64,000 nucleotides of DNA from Clostridia bacterium UC5.1-1D2 (lineage in GTDB: Bacteria; Bacillota; Clostridia; Lachnospirales; Lachnospiraceae). Positions 29,890 to 39,403 of the stretch are shown one piece after another (position 1 is the stretch's first letter; the number at the start of each line of letters is the position of its first letter). Where the stretch lies: contig BBZN01000002.1 of NCBI GenBank assembly GCA_001304855.1, positions 62,001 through 126,000 on the forward strand, read 5' to 3'. The notes under the pieces are model-generated. The model saw nothing but the letters and a program-made list of their open reading frames with translations, was not told the origin of the DNA and did no database searches. The position numbers were made by a program, and so were the translations under genes.

Positions 29890-30473
29890 ATGAACCGAGC
29901 GATTACCATCAGCCGTCAATACGGCAGCGGGGGCAGGGAGTTGGGAGAGAAACTGGCTAAGAGACTGGGAATTCCCTTCTATGACAAAGAGCTGATTGCC
30001 ATGATAGCCAGGGAAGGCGGGATCGAGCCCTCCATCCTGGAGGCTAACGATGAGGTGGAGCCTGACCTGGATAACTATTCCACCCGGGAGATAGTCCCTG
30101 AATATCAGATTGCCATGACCCAGCGTATCTATGAAGCGCAGGCCAGAGTCATTGAAAAGCTGGGGAAGGAAGGCGCCTGTGTGATTGTAGGGCGGTGTGC
30201 AGACGCTATACTGCCGGAGGCGGTGAACGTCTTTGTTTTTGGGGATTTGGACAGCCGTCTGAAACGGATCATGTCCCTTCATCCCGAACTCTCAAAGGAG
30301 GAGGCAAAGGAAAGCATTGCCCTGGTGGACAGGCGCCGGAAGGCCTACCATGAGTATTATTCTCCCTGGAGTGGGGAAAGATGGACGCCTACGACATCTG
30401 CTTAAACAGCGGGCTTACCGGTGTGGACGGATGTCTGGAAGCTGTGCTGACCTACATAGAACATATTCAATAA
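29890..30473 (+). CDS. Cytidylate-kinase-like family protein (one frame break)
   Basis: P-loop nucleotide kinase fold: [20 protein letters not shown] (atypical Walker A, GSGGRELG), [19 protein letters not shown], and the lid-type [14 protein letters not shown]. It matches the cytidylate-kinase-like family (AAK_26), which is separate from classical Cmk; its substrate is not firmly known. One A is missing at 30369-30370 (restored [12 protein letters not shown]), adding about 35 residues that end at TAA 30471-30473. AAGGAGG suits ATG 29890. Confidence 0.8.
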
Positions 30474-30491
30474 AATTCTGAATAACAACAG

Positions 30492-30531
30492 AGGCGGCAA
30501 TGTCACGATTTTACCTGTGACATTGCCGCCT
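30492..30531. terminator. Strong hairpin terminator after the holA operon
   Basis: AGGCGGCAATGTCAC (30492-30506) and GTGACATTGCCGCCT (30517-30531) form a perfect 15-bp stem with a 10-base loop. It lies between two convergent genes and probably serves both, although the T tracts are weak. Confidence 0.65.
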
Positions 30532-30558
30532 GGTTCTTACCGCTGCAGCCTCAAGGTC

Positions 30559-30708
30559 TTAGCTGCCCTCATTTACAATTTCTTCCAGTACCTTAATCAA
30601 ATCCTGGAGGGATTCCAGATGCACATTCCGCTCCAGAATGCTGTTTTTTAAGTCTACCGAAAGCGTTTCAAACTTGTCCCGTATCTTCGGGGAAACATAG
30701 GATGCCAT
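30559..30708 (-). CDS. 49-aa conserved small protein
   Basis: GAGGTG lies 6 bases before ATG 30708. The protein (MASYVSPKIRDKFETLSVDL onward, ending VLEEIVNEGS) is helical and acidic, with no membrane segment or Cys. I know similar small hypothetical proteins in Lachnospiraceae, but no function. It is convergent with the kinase-like gene across the 15-bp hairpin. Confidence 0.6.
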   Translation of the reverse strand: MASYVSPKIRDKFETLSVDLKNSILERNVHLESLQDLIKVLEEIVNEGS

Positions 30709-30854
30709 TTCTCTCACCTCGATGTTAGTATGTGAGGATTTTCGTTCTTTATACATATCTAAATTTCCAACACACTCTCACCGCAGACTCATAAAGCCTG
30801 ATTTTCCACGCCAATACCGAAACAGATCCCGGATCTTACAGGACAGGACAACCT

Positions 30855-31625
30855 CTATGTATTTTGAGGAGGATATACAAGCGGGATTCCATGCTCGCTA
30901 CAGTACTCTATATACGCTTCTTCAGGCGCCGAATCGGTGCAGATGGCGTCGGCCCGGTTTATGGGGCACATGCTCAGAAGCGCTTTCACCCCGAATTTAC
31001 TGCTGTCCACCACAAAATAATGCTTTGCACTTTTTTCCAGCACTGTCTGCTTTAAAGGGCGCTCCGATAAGTAGCTGTGGGAGAAGCCGCCGCCTGTGGT
31101 AAGGCCGGAAGCGGCCAGAAAGGCCTTGGAGAAGTTCATCCGGTCCAAACTGTCCATTCCCATCACAGGCGAAAAGGAGTTGTTCTTCCTGTTCAATTCC
31201 CCGGCGCAGACCAGCAGGTGGATATTTTCCATAGGCGCAGCCCGCAGTATCACATCCAGGTTGCCGGTGATGACGGTCAGGTTTTTCCGGTCCGCCAGAT
31301 AATCCATCAGGTGGCAGGTGGTGGATCCGCTGTCAATAAATATGGTGTCATTGTCGCAGATGAGAGAGGCGGCTGCTTTGCAGGCCTCCTTTTTCAGTCC
31401 TGTATTTATAGTGCTGCGGATATGAAAGGGAATCATCCTGGAGGCAGAGTAATTGAAGAACACATACCCATAAGCTTTTTGGACGCAGCCCCTTTCAGCC
31501 AAAGTGTTGATATCCCGTCTCAGAGTGCTCATGCTGATGCCAAAGGTACGGCATAGATCGTCCAGAGGAACCTTCTGGTGGGCCTTTACATATTCTTCCA
31601 GTTGTATCAGCCGGCCTTTTTCCAT
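30855..31625 (-). CDS. DeoR-family transcription regulator 1
   Basis: A 256-aa intact regulator. The N-terminal DeoR helix-turn-helix (VPLDDLCRTFGISMSTLRRD, then INTLAERG) is followed by a DeoR sensor domain with DTIFIDSGSTTCHLMDYL and VVDSSKFGVKAL. DeoR sensors bind phosphorylated sugars. It lies 20 bases after regulator 2 in the same direction, so the two are cotranscribed, reading away from the iol-like operon. Confidence 0.92.
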   Translation of the reverse strand: MEKGRLIQLEEYVKAHQKVPLDDLCRTFGISMSTLRRDINTLAERGCVQKAYGYVFFNYSASRMIPFHIRSTINTGLKKEACKAAASLICDNDTIFIDSGSTTCHLMDYLADRKNLTVITGNLDVILRAAPMENIHLLVCAGELNRKNNSFSPVMGMDSLDRMNFSKAFLAASGLTTGGGFSHSYLSERPLKQTVLEKSAKHYFVVDSSKFGVKALLSMCPINRADAICTDSAPEEAYIEYCSEHGIPLVYPPQNT

Positions 31626-31645
31626 AAAATTTCCCCCTTGTATAG

Positions 31646-32408
31646 TTATTCTTCGTCGCAGAGGATAACGGCATGGCCATTGTCCTCAATCACCTGCAGG
31701 AATTCCTGGTCCGGCATCCGATCTGTGATTACATAATGGATATCGGGCAGAGGACAGTAGGTCATCAGTGTGGAAATGCCGAATTTGCTGCTGTCCGCCA
31801 TGAGAAATATCTGGTCGGCTTTGCGGACTGCTATTTTTTGTTCGTATATTCCGCTGAAAAGGAATTGGTGGCGCCGTCGTGGACGCTTAAGCTGTGCAGG
31901 CCATAAATGCTTTGTGAATATTCAGCGCGTCCAGATATTTAAAGTTCTCCCCGTTAAAGGAAAGGGTCCTTCTGTCCAAAATTCCGGGAAGGCTGATGAG
32001 GGTAATTTCCGGACGTTCCAGAGCGGAGTGAATGATATGGTAGCTGTTGGTAATGATTGTAACATGCATATCATTTGGAATGTAATCTACCAGATACATG
32101 GTGGTGGTGCCGGAGTCGATGTAGATAATATCGTTCTCCTTGATGAACTGGGCGGCTTTTTTGGCGATCATCTGCTTTACGCGGCTCTGGGTCTGGTTCC
32201 TCTCCGTAAAGGTGGGCAGCGAAGAGACGGGCGATTGAACCCGAACCCCTCCGTAAACCTTTTTAATACCGGGGTTCATTGTAATTTCATTGATATATCT
32301 GCGCACTGTATTCATGGAAATATTAAATGTCTCGCATAATTCTTTTAGTGAGACGGACTGATGCTGCAGAATATATTCCTGCATGTCCTTGATTCTGTTA
32401 TCTTTCAT
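31646..32408 (-). CDS. DeoR-family transcription regulator 2 (two frame breaks)
   Basis: Paralogue of the adjacent DeoR gene: helix-turn-helix VSLKELCETFNISMNTVRRY and sensor motif DIIYIDSGTTTMYLVDYI. Breaks at 31891-31892 (G missing) and 31849-31850 (A missing) hide the C-terminal part, which when restored reads FLMADSSKFGISTLMTYCPL and ends CDEE at 31646. Reconstructed length is about 254 aa. AAGGGG precedes ATG 32408. It is first after the divergent promoter region and is the likeliest direct regulator of the iol-like operon. Confidence 0.85.
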
Positions 32409-32438
32409 AAAATACCCCTTGTGTAAGCTTTTGAGTAT

Positions 32439-32466
32439 ATTATACCACTTTTTGATAAAATGGCAA
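32439..32466 (-). promoter_or_regulatory. Promoter of the tandem deoR genes
   Basis: Minus-strand -35 TTGCCA (32466-32461), 16-base spacer, -10 TATAAT (32444-32439), about 30 bases before the start of regulator 2. Confidence 0.6.
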
Positions 32467-32478
32467 TAAAATATTACC

Positions 32479-32508
32479 AAAATATACATAAAATGAAAAA
32501 GTTATGGT
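32479..32508. repeat. Direct repeat / DeoR operator candidate, copy 1
   Basis: AAAATATAC, then AATGAAAA and TATGGT in fixed order over 30 bases. Copy 2 at 32766-32796 has the same three blocks. The copies sit near the deoR promoter and over the iol-like promoter, in a 448-base gene-free AT-rich stretch (32409-32856). Confidence 0.5.
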
Positions 32509-32765
32509 TAAGTGTATGGGCGTAATGGTATAAAAAATGAAAAGTTAAATCAAAATAAAACCTGAAAATATACAAAAAATAGATAAGAACCCCAGGAGTT
32601 AAATCGAATCTGTCAAAAAGATTGCCAAAATATCGTGAAAATATCCTGGAATGGAAGGGGGGATTATGGTAAAATCCCGATAGCCAGTGGGAAAATAACC
32701 ATATTTTAATAAAAAAATACACATATACTCATCTTTAATAAAACAAAAATTATCAAAATTTGACA

Positions 32766-32796
32766 AAAATATACTTGAAAAATGAAAAGATATGGT
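32766..32796. repeat. Direct repeat / DeoR operator candidate, copy 2
   Basis: Same AAAATATAC / AATGAAAA / TATGGT arrangement as copy 1. It covers the -35 box and spacer of the promoter at 32775-32803, where a bound repressor would block RNA polymerase. Confidence 0.5.
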
Positions 32797-32803
32797 ATAT
32801 AAT
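32775..32803 (+). promoter_or_regulatory. Promoter of the iol-like operon
   Basis: -35 TTGAAA (32775-32780), 17-base spacer, -10 TATAAT (32798-32803), 54 bases before ATG 32857. It overlaps the second DeoR-type repeat. Confidence 0.7.
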
Positions 32804-32856
32804 CTACTCAACAACACCAAGTTAACCAAAATATAATCAAAAGGAGAGAACACGTA

Positions 32857-34367
32857 ATGGGAGAGGTAAAAAAAATCTGTTACTATGTGAACGGTGAGTT
32901 TAAGGAGTCCAGGACTGCAGAGTACAGAGATGCATACGACCCCAGCACAGGGGAAGTGATCGCCAAGGTTCCCAGCTGTACCAGGGAGGAAGTGGAGGAG
33001 GCGGTTGCCAGCGCAAAAGCTGCTTATCCGGGCTGGTCCTCAACGCCGGTTATCAAACGAGTTCAGATTTTATACAAGCTGCGGGATTTGCTCATCGAAC
33101 ACATGGATGAACTGACGCATCTGGTGGCTTTGGAGAACGGAAAAGCCTGGGAGGAGGCCATGGGGGATGTGCTGAAGGCAAAAGAAGGCACTGAACAGGC
33201 CATCGCAGCCCCGTCTCTGATGATGGGTGAGAGCCTTATGGATGCATCTGCCGGATACGACACGGTTCTCTACCGGGAGCCTCTTGGAGTATTTGCAGGG
33301 ATTGTCCCCTTTAATTTCCCCGCCATGATTCCTATGGGCTGGATGACGCCCATGTGTATCGCATGCGGCAACACCATTGTCATAAAAGCGGCCAGCTTTA
33401 CGCCGCAGTCCTGCATGCGGATTGCAGAGTTGTACAAGGAAGCGGGACTTCCGGACGGAGTTATCAATATTGTCACATGTACCAGGCGCGAGGCGGAGAT
33501 CCTGCTGGAGCACCCGGATGTGAAGGGCATCACGTTTGTAGGTTCCACCTCAGTGGGGATGCATATCTACTCAACTGCAGCAGCCCACGGAAAGCGGGTG
33601 CAGGCGTTATGCGAGGCCAAGAACCATGCCCTTGTGTTAAATGACGCTCCTGTAAAGCGTGTGGCCGCAGGCATTATCAATTCGGCCTTCGGCTGTGCAG
33701 GAGAAAGGTGTATGGCCCTGCCGGTAGTGGTGGCGCAGGAGGGAATTGCAGATGCGCTGGTTGCGGAGCTGGTGGAGCAGTCCAGGGCAATCAAGGTAGG
33801 GCCTGCCTATGATAAGACGACAAAATTAGGGCCTGTGGTAAATGAAGCCCATAAAAAGTCTATTCTGGAATGGATCGAAAAGGGCCTTTCCGAGGGGGCG
33901 GTGATGGCCCTGGACGGAAGAGATGTCACTGTGGAAGGATTTGAAAAGGGATTCTACCTTGGGCCTACGATTTTAGACCACGTAAAACCAGGGATGACCG
34001 TGGGGGACAGCGAGATATTCGGTCCTGTGCTCTGTATCAAGCGCGTCAAAACCTTTGAGGAAGGCCTGGCTGTGATGAACGCCAACCCCTTCGCCAACGG
34101 TTCCGTCATTTTTACCCAGAACGGCCATTACGCCAGAGAATTCGCCAGACATACGGACGGCGGTATGGTAGGAATAAATGTTGGAATCCCGGTACCCGTA
34201 GGTATGTTCCCCTTCTCCGGCCATAAAATTCCTTTATCGGCGACCTTCACTGCCTGGGTAAGGACGGCTTCCGGTTCTACACAGAGACAAAGGTTGTGAC
34301 GACCAGATGGTTTGATGAGGAGCAGGGGAAATCCACCAATGTAACTACCTGGGACGGAACCATTTAA
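32857..34367 (+). CDS. iolA: CoA-acylating (methyl)malonate-semialdehyde dehydrogenase (one frame break)
   Basis: NAD-dependent aldehyde dehydrogenase that turns malonate semialdehyde or methylmalonate semialdehyde into acetyl-CoA or propionyl-CoA. Features: [20 protein letters not shown], the MmsA/IolA mark [11 protein letters not shown] in place of the usual catalytic Glu loop, nucleophile Cys in [10 protein letters not shown], and [10 protein letters not shown]. One T is missing at 34229-34230; restored it reads FSGHKISFIGDLH and ends at TAA 34365-34367 (about 502 aa). AAGGAGAG precedes ATG 32857. Iol genes downstream favour iolA over valine-pathway mmsA. Confidence 0.85.
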
Positions 34368-34388
34368 AAATCGGAGGAGGATACAGCT

Positions 34389-35401
34389 ATGGCATACATA
34401 GAATTCGATTCATCCAGAAAGCTGGACGCCATTCCGCTGGGACGGATTGCCATTGATTTTAATCCTGTGGACTATTTTAAGCCATGGACTCAGTGCTCTA
34501 CATTTAAAAAGTATGTGGCGGTTCCCCTGCCAATATTGCAGTCGGAATGAGCAGGCTTGGGAAAAAGGTTGGATTTATAGGCTGCGTATCTCAGGATCAG
34601 ATGGGAGACTACTGTGTCGAATACTTTAATAATGAGGGTATCGATACGTCCCATGTGGTGAGGGCAAAAGGAGGAGAGTCCCTGGGGCTCGCCTTTACGG
34701 AAATCCTGGATAAAGATACCTCAAGGCTCATCATGTACAGGGACAACGTGGCGGATTTAAAGCTGGAGCCGGGGGATGTGGACGAGGAATACATAAAATC
34801 TGCAAAAATGCTGATTATCAGCGGAACCGCTCTTTCCCAGAGCCCCTCCAGGGAAGCCGCCCTGAAAGCCATGGCCTATGCCAGAAAGAACGGCACTGCG
34901 TGGTGTTCGACATCGACTACAGGGCCTATACATGGAAAAATAAAGACGAAATCTCACTCTACTATACGGCAGCGGCCTCCATGGCGGATATCATCATGGG
35001 CTCCAGGGAGGAATACGACCTCACCGACGCGCTGACTCACCGGGGGCTGGACGATCCGGGGACCGCCAGGCGGTGGTTTGACGAAAACGCCAGGATTGTA
35101 GTGATCAAACATGGCAAGGCGGGCTCTACAGCCTATACTCTGGACGGACGGTCCTACAGCATAAAACCCTTCTGTCACAGCCATTAAGAGCTTTGGAGGC
35201 GGGGACGGTTACGGCAGCGCCTTCCTGTACGGCCTTTTGGAGGGGATGAGTATAGTTGAGTGTCTGGAACTTGGAAGCGCTTCTGCATCCATGCTGGTAG
35301 CCAGCCACGGGTGTTCCGACGATATGCCGGATATAGAGAAAATCCGGGCGTTTATCCGGGAGGAAAAGAAGCAGTACGGCGAGATGATAGCCAGCGTGTA
35401 A
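34389..35401 (+). CDS. iolC: 5-dehydro-2-deoxygluconokinase-like PfkB kinase (three frame breaks)
   Basis: Ribokinase-fold sugar kinase. Restored start motif KYVGGSPANIAVGMSRLG, IolC-type stretches FTEILDKDTSRLIMYRDNVA and LIISGTALSQSPSREAALKA, the FDIDYRAYTW segment, and C-terminal FGGGDGYGSAFLYG with the catalytic Asp. The anion hole reads GGGD, where PfkB kinases usually have GAGD. Breaks near 34518, 34895-34901 and 35169-35173. Reconstructed length is about 337 aa. In the inositol pathway IolC phosphorylates 2-deoxy-5-keto-gluconate before the aldolase encoded next. Confidence 0.82.
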
Positions 35402-35414
35402 AGAGGGTAGGGAT

Positions 35415-36239
35415 ATGCTATATAACTTAAAGGATATCATCCGTCTTGTGGATGAGGAAAACCGGGGGATTGCCGCCTTCAATGTCTTTGGGTATGAGGA
35501 CTCCCAGGCGGTAATCGATGCTGCAGAGGAGATAGGACGTCCGGTAATATTGATGGCCAACAAGGATGCGGTTAACCATATGGGCGTGGAAATGATAGGA
35601 GAGATTATGCGCCATGTGGGACTTGGCTCCAAGGTTCCGGTGGCGGTTCACCTGGATCATGCCACGGATTTAGAAATTATAGGCAGGGCGGTAGCGTGCG
35701 GGTACACCTCGGTCATGTTCGACGGTTCCCAGCTTCCCTTCGAGGAAAATGTGGAAATGACAAAAAAGGTTGCCCGGATGGCTCACGAAAAAGACGTGAG
35801 CGTGGAAGCGGAAATCGGCGCCGTAGGCTACAGCGACCCGGCCATCAAGTTCAACGCCAGATTTACAGAGCCCCAGGAAGCTAAAAGATTTGCGGATCTC
35901 ACGGGAGTGGACGCTCTGGCCGTGGCCATAGGAACAGTGCACAGAATGGAGATGCAGAAGGCGGAGCTTCAGTTTGAGCGGCTGAGGGAGATTGCTCGTC
36001 AGGTGGACATTCCCCTGGTAATACATGGATCCACAGGAGTAACAGATGAGGATTTGACGAAACTGGTGGCCTGCGGAGCGAGGAAAATCAATATCGGAAC
36101 CGCCCTTCGCATGGAGTTCGGACAGACGCTGAGGCGCCAGTTTGAGGAGGATCCCAAAGCCTTTGACAGAATAAAATTGTTCGGGCCTTGTATGGAGGCG
36201 GTGAAGGAAAAGGCAGTCCAGAAGATGCAGCTTCTGTGA
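35415..36239 (+). CDS. iolJ: Class II aldolase (IolJ/FbaA type)
   Basis: A 274-aa intact zinc aldolase. Metal and catalytic elements: AVHLDHATD (His pair), VEAEIGAVGY, GTVHR, and VIHGSTGVTDEDL with GARKINIGTALR at the phosphate site. Sequence alone does not separate fructose-bisphosphate aldolase from the inositol-pathway aldolase IolJ, which splits 6-phospho-5-dehydro-2-deoxygluconate. Its place 13 bases after the IolC-like kinase and in an operon with IolA supports IolJ. Confidence 0.82.
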   Translation: MLYNLKDIIRLVDEENRGIAAFNVFGYEDSQAVIDAAEEIGRPVILMANKDAVNHMGVEMIGEIMRHVGLGSKVPVAVHLDHATDLEIIGRAVACGYTSVMFDGSQLPFEENVEMTKKVARMAHEKDVSVEAEIGAVGYSDPAIKFNARFTEPQEAKRFADLTGVDALAVAIGTVHRMEMQKAELQFERLREIARQVDIPLVIHGSTGVTDEDLTKLVACGARKINIGTALRMEFGQTLRRQFEEDPKAFDRIKLFGPCMEAVKEKAVQKMQLL

Positions 36240-36267
36240 GGAAAAGATAAGAAAGGGAGGTCAGTCA

Positions 36268-37028
36268 ATGAAACAAACATTTACGTTGGCAGGGCGGGTT
36301 GCGGTGGTTACCGGAGCTGCCCAGGGAATTGGTTATCACTCGGCAAAGATGCTCTGTGATAACGGCATGAAGGTGGCGCTGGTGGACTTAAACGAGGAGA
36401 AGGTGAAAGCTCCGCAGCCAAAGCTGCCTCGGAGGGAGGGGAAGCCATAGGGATCGGCTGCGACGTGTCCGATGAGAATGACATTGAGGCTATGATTGAG
36501 AAAGTGGCGGAAACCTTCGGCACAGTGGATGTGGTTGTCAACAGCGCAGGCATCCTGAGCTCCACCAAAATACCGGATATCAAGCGGGAGGACTGGGACA
36601 AAATGCTGGCGGTGAATCTGTCGGGAACTTTTTTCACAATCCAGAAGGCCTGGCCTTATCTGATTAAGAGTTCCTGCGGAAGAGTCATCAATATTTCTTC
36701 CACAGCAGGCCGCATGGGCGGAGTGGAAAATTCCATGAGCTATACGGCGTCCAAAGGAGGGGTCTGCGCCATCACCAAGGGTATTGCCCGGAAAATGGCC
36801 CCCTATGGCGTCACGGTCAACGCCGTGTGTCCGGGACCAACTGCAACCGACATCGTGAAAACGTACACGGAGGAAGAACTTAAAAACCTGAACTCTAAAA
36901 ATATGCTGGGACGTCTTGGCAAGCCGGAGGAGATTGCGGCTGCCGTGTGTTTCCTGGCAAGCGAGGAGGCAGGTTATATCACGGCATCCATGATAGATGT
37001 CAATGGGGGATTTTATATCGGTTCATAA
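36268..37028 (+). CDS. Short-chain dehydrogenase/reductase (one frame break)
   Basis: NAD(P)-dependent Rossmann enzyme with cofactor motif TGAAQGIG, NSAG, catalytic Ser in INISSTAGRMGG and YTASKGG (YxxxK). The Asp of VALVDLNEE after the second strand favours NAD. One base is missing at about 36409-36412. Reconstructed length is 253 aa. AAGGGAGG precedes ATG 36268. Position in the iol-like operon suggests oxidation of the sugar or polyol; it is not related to the usual inositol dehydrogenase IolG. Confidence 0.85.
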
Positions 37029-37048
37029 TATATTAAGGAGGATTTACA

Positions 37049-38298
37049 ATGAAAAGAAAATTATTAGGTCTTTTATTAGCAGCAGCTATGACGCAGGTCT
37101 TACCGGTTGTGCAGGAAACGGCGGAGCTACAGAGCAGGCGGCGGCTCCTGCAGCAGAGCAGACAAAGGCGGACTCCGCAGACAGCTCTGAGGCCGGGGAT
37201 TCCTCGGAGGCCCCGTCGGGCGACACCATTAAAATCGGTTTCTACGGCCCGCTGACCGGCGCTTCCTCAGTAGTAGGCGTAGAGGGACAGAAGGCGGTAC
37301 AGCTGGCCATCAAAGAAGCCAATGAAGCAGGAGGGGTAAACGGAAGGCAGCTGGAGCTCATCAGCTATGATGACGCGCAGAACACGGAGACGTCGGTTAA
37401 GGTTGTCACCAGGCTGGTGGAATCCGACAAGGTAACTGCCATTATCGGTTCCCATATCAGCGGTTCGATTCTGGCTACCGTAGATATTTCCGAGGCGGCC
37501 AAGGTAGTGCAGGTCGGTTCAGGAACGAGCCCAATCTGGACCAACATCGGGCTTAAGTATACCTTCCGCGGTACGGCCTGTTCAGACCAGTTTAACATTG
37601 ACTGCTATAAATCCATGGAAACCATGGGCGCAACCAAGATTGCCACCCTGGCAGGAGAGACGGAGTATGCCCAGACGGCAGCCGCCACCATCCACGATCT
37701 GGTTGAGGAAGGCGGAAAGATGGAGGTAGTCGCCCAGGAAAACTTTACAACCGGCGATACGGACTTCTCAGGACAGATTGTTAAAATCATCGCTGCAGGG
37801 GCCGACGGCGTATATGTAGTGGGCGGTTCTGAAGATATGGGTAAGATTGTAAAACAGCTGAGACAGAAGGGCTACGAGGGATACATCTATGGTATTGAGC
37901 CTTTCGGCGCTCCGGATGCCAAGAGCGTTGCAGGAGATGCATTTGACGATATCGTATTCTCATGCTGCTACTTTGTTCCTGATTCCGTGGAGGAAGCCAG
38001 CTCAGATATTGAGAAGGAATTCCTGGAGAAATTTGTGGCGGAGTTCGGCGCACTTCCTACCTCGGAGGTTGCATACAGAGATTACGACGGAACCAACATT
38101 CTGATTGAGGCCATGAGAAGTGCAGGCAGCCTTGACGGAGACAGCATAAGGGAAGCGATTCTCAACTTGAAATATACCGGAATCGGCGGAGACTTTGATT
38201 TCTCGGCAGACAACGGCGAAGGACTTTCAACAGGTAATACCTTTATTGCCATTGAGGGGAAAGTGCAGGTTCTGGACGAGTACCTGAAGAATAAGTAA
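37049..38298 (+). CDS. livK: Branched-chain-type ABC transporter binding lipoprotein (one frame break)
   Basis: Extracellular solute receptor of the Peripla_BP_6 (LivJ/LivK) family. The signal MKRKLLGLLLAAAMTAGLTG leads into lipobox Cys once one missing base at 37091-37094 is restored. After an Ala/Ser/Glu-rich linker, the fold begins IKIGFYGPLTGASSVVGVEG and includes YDDAQNTETSV. Length about 416 aa. The family takes amino acids, but many members bind other small molecules. The surrounding catabolic genes suggest a sugar- or polyol-like ligand. AAGGAGG precedes ATG 37049. Confidence 0.87.
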
Positions 38299-38383
38299 AG
38301 ACGGTTGTTTGAATCACTGGGATATTTGACGCCAAATATCCAGTATTCATAACAGGGCGAATGATTAAAAGGAGATAGGTAAT

Positions 38384-39255
38384 ATGGTTGTTTCATTGGT
38401 GATAAGTGCTTTGGTAATTGGAAGTGTATACGGCTTGATTGCGTTGGGATACAGCCTTATTTATTCCGCATCCGGCCTGATGACATTTACGCAGGGAGAG
38501 CTTTTGATGCTGGGGGCCTATCTGGGGCTCACGTTCTATAAGTTTATGGGACTTCCCTTTGTAGTAGCGTTAATTCTGACCCTTCTTATCATGTTCGCCT
38601 TCGGCTCATGATAGAACGTTTTCTAATCCGTGTTTTGTTAAATAAGAAAGCATCCCCTATCTACGTGGTGCTGTCCACCATTGCCCTGAGTATTGTTCTC
38701 ATGAACACTGCACAGCAGATCTGGGGAAGCCTTACCCTGCAGTTTCCTTCCATATTTTCAGTGGTTACGGTGGATGTGCTGGGATCGGCCATTCAGCCTG
38801 AGTCATTTCTGGTTATGGCAGTTGGATTAATCAGTATGGTGACTATACATATTTTTATGACGAAGATGAAGTTCGGAACATCCATGAGGGCTGCGGCTAT
38901 GAATCCTCTGGCAGCCTCCTGCGTGGGTATCAATGTGGGCAGAACCACAGGCATCACCTGGGCTATGGCTGCTGCGCTGGCGGGACTGGCGGGAATCCTT
39001 CTGGGACCGGTTCAGGGGGTAAGCCTTGGCATGGGAACTATGATTGGACTTAAGGGATTCGCGGCAGCGGTTATCGGCGGTTACGGCAATATGTACGGCG
39101 CTATATTGGGCGGTCTTATTATCGGATTCTGCGAAACCTTTGTGGCTGCCTATGTTACCTCCAGCTACAAGGATTTTATCGTTTTCTTCATACTTATTCT
39201 GGTTATGATATTTATGCCTAGAGGTATTTTCAAGGCTAAAGTTTACGATAGATGA
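38384..39255 (+). CDS. livH: Branched-chain-type ABC transporter permease LivH (one frame break)
   Basis: Membrane permease of the LivH family with the typical start GSVYGLIALGYSLIYSASGL and the later INVGRTTGITWAMAAALAGL, GLKGFAAAVIGGYGNMYGA. About eight helices. One base is missing near 38607. The restored length is about 290 aa. It follows the binding protein by 85 bases. Confidence 0.88.
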
Positions 39256-39262
39256 TACGCGG

Positions 39263-39294
39263 CCAAAATACGGCCGCTAAGTGCTCATAGCGAG
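39263..39294 (+). repeat. 32-bp direct repeat before livM, copy 1
   Basis: Starts CCAAAATACGGCCGCTAAGT and ends CATAGCGAG. An identical copy lies at 39359-39390. Between them are diverged units (CACTAAGCGGTCGAAAGACG, CCGCCAAGTGCCAGTGACAT). It begins 8 bases after the livH stop. Confidence 0.85.
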
Positions 39295-39358
39295 CCACTG
39301 CACTAAGCGGTCGAAAGACGCCCGCCAAGTGCCAGTGACATGCATCGCACGTAAGCGT

Positions 39359-39390
39359 CCAAAATACGGCCGCTAAGTGCTCATAGCGAG
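39359..39390 (+). repeat. 32-bp direct repeat before livM, copy 2, supplying the ribosome site
   Basis: Identical to 39263-39294, 96 bases downstream. Its last bases, GCGAG, run into GAGG to make the GAGGAGG ribosome site of livM. CCGCTAAGTGC and GCACTAAGCGG within the first half can form a stem with one mismatch. Confidence 0.85.
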
Positions 39391-39403
39391 GAGGATGGAT
39401 GAA

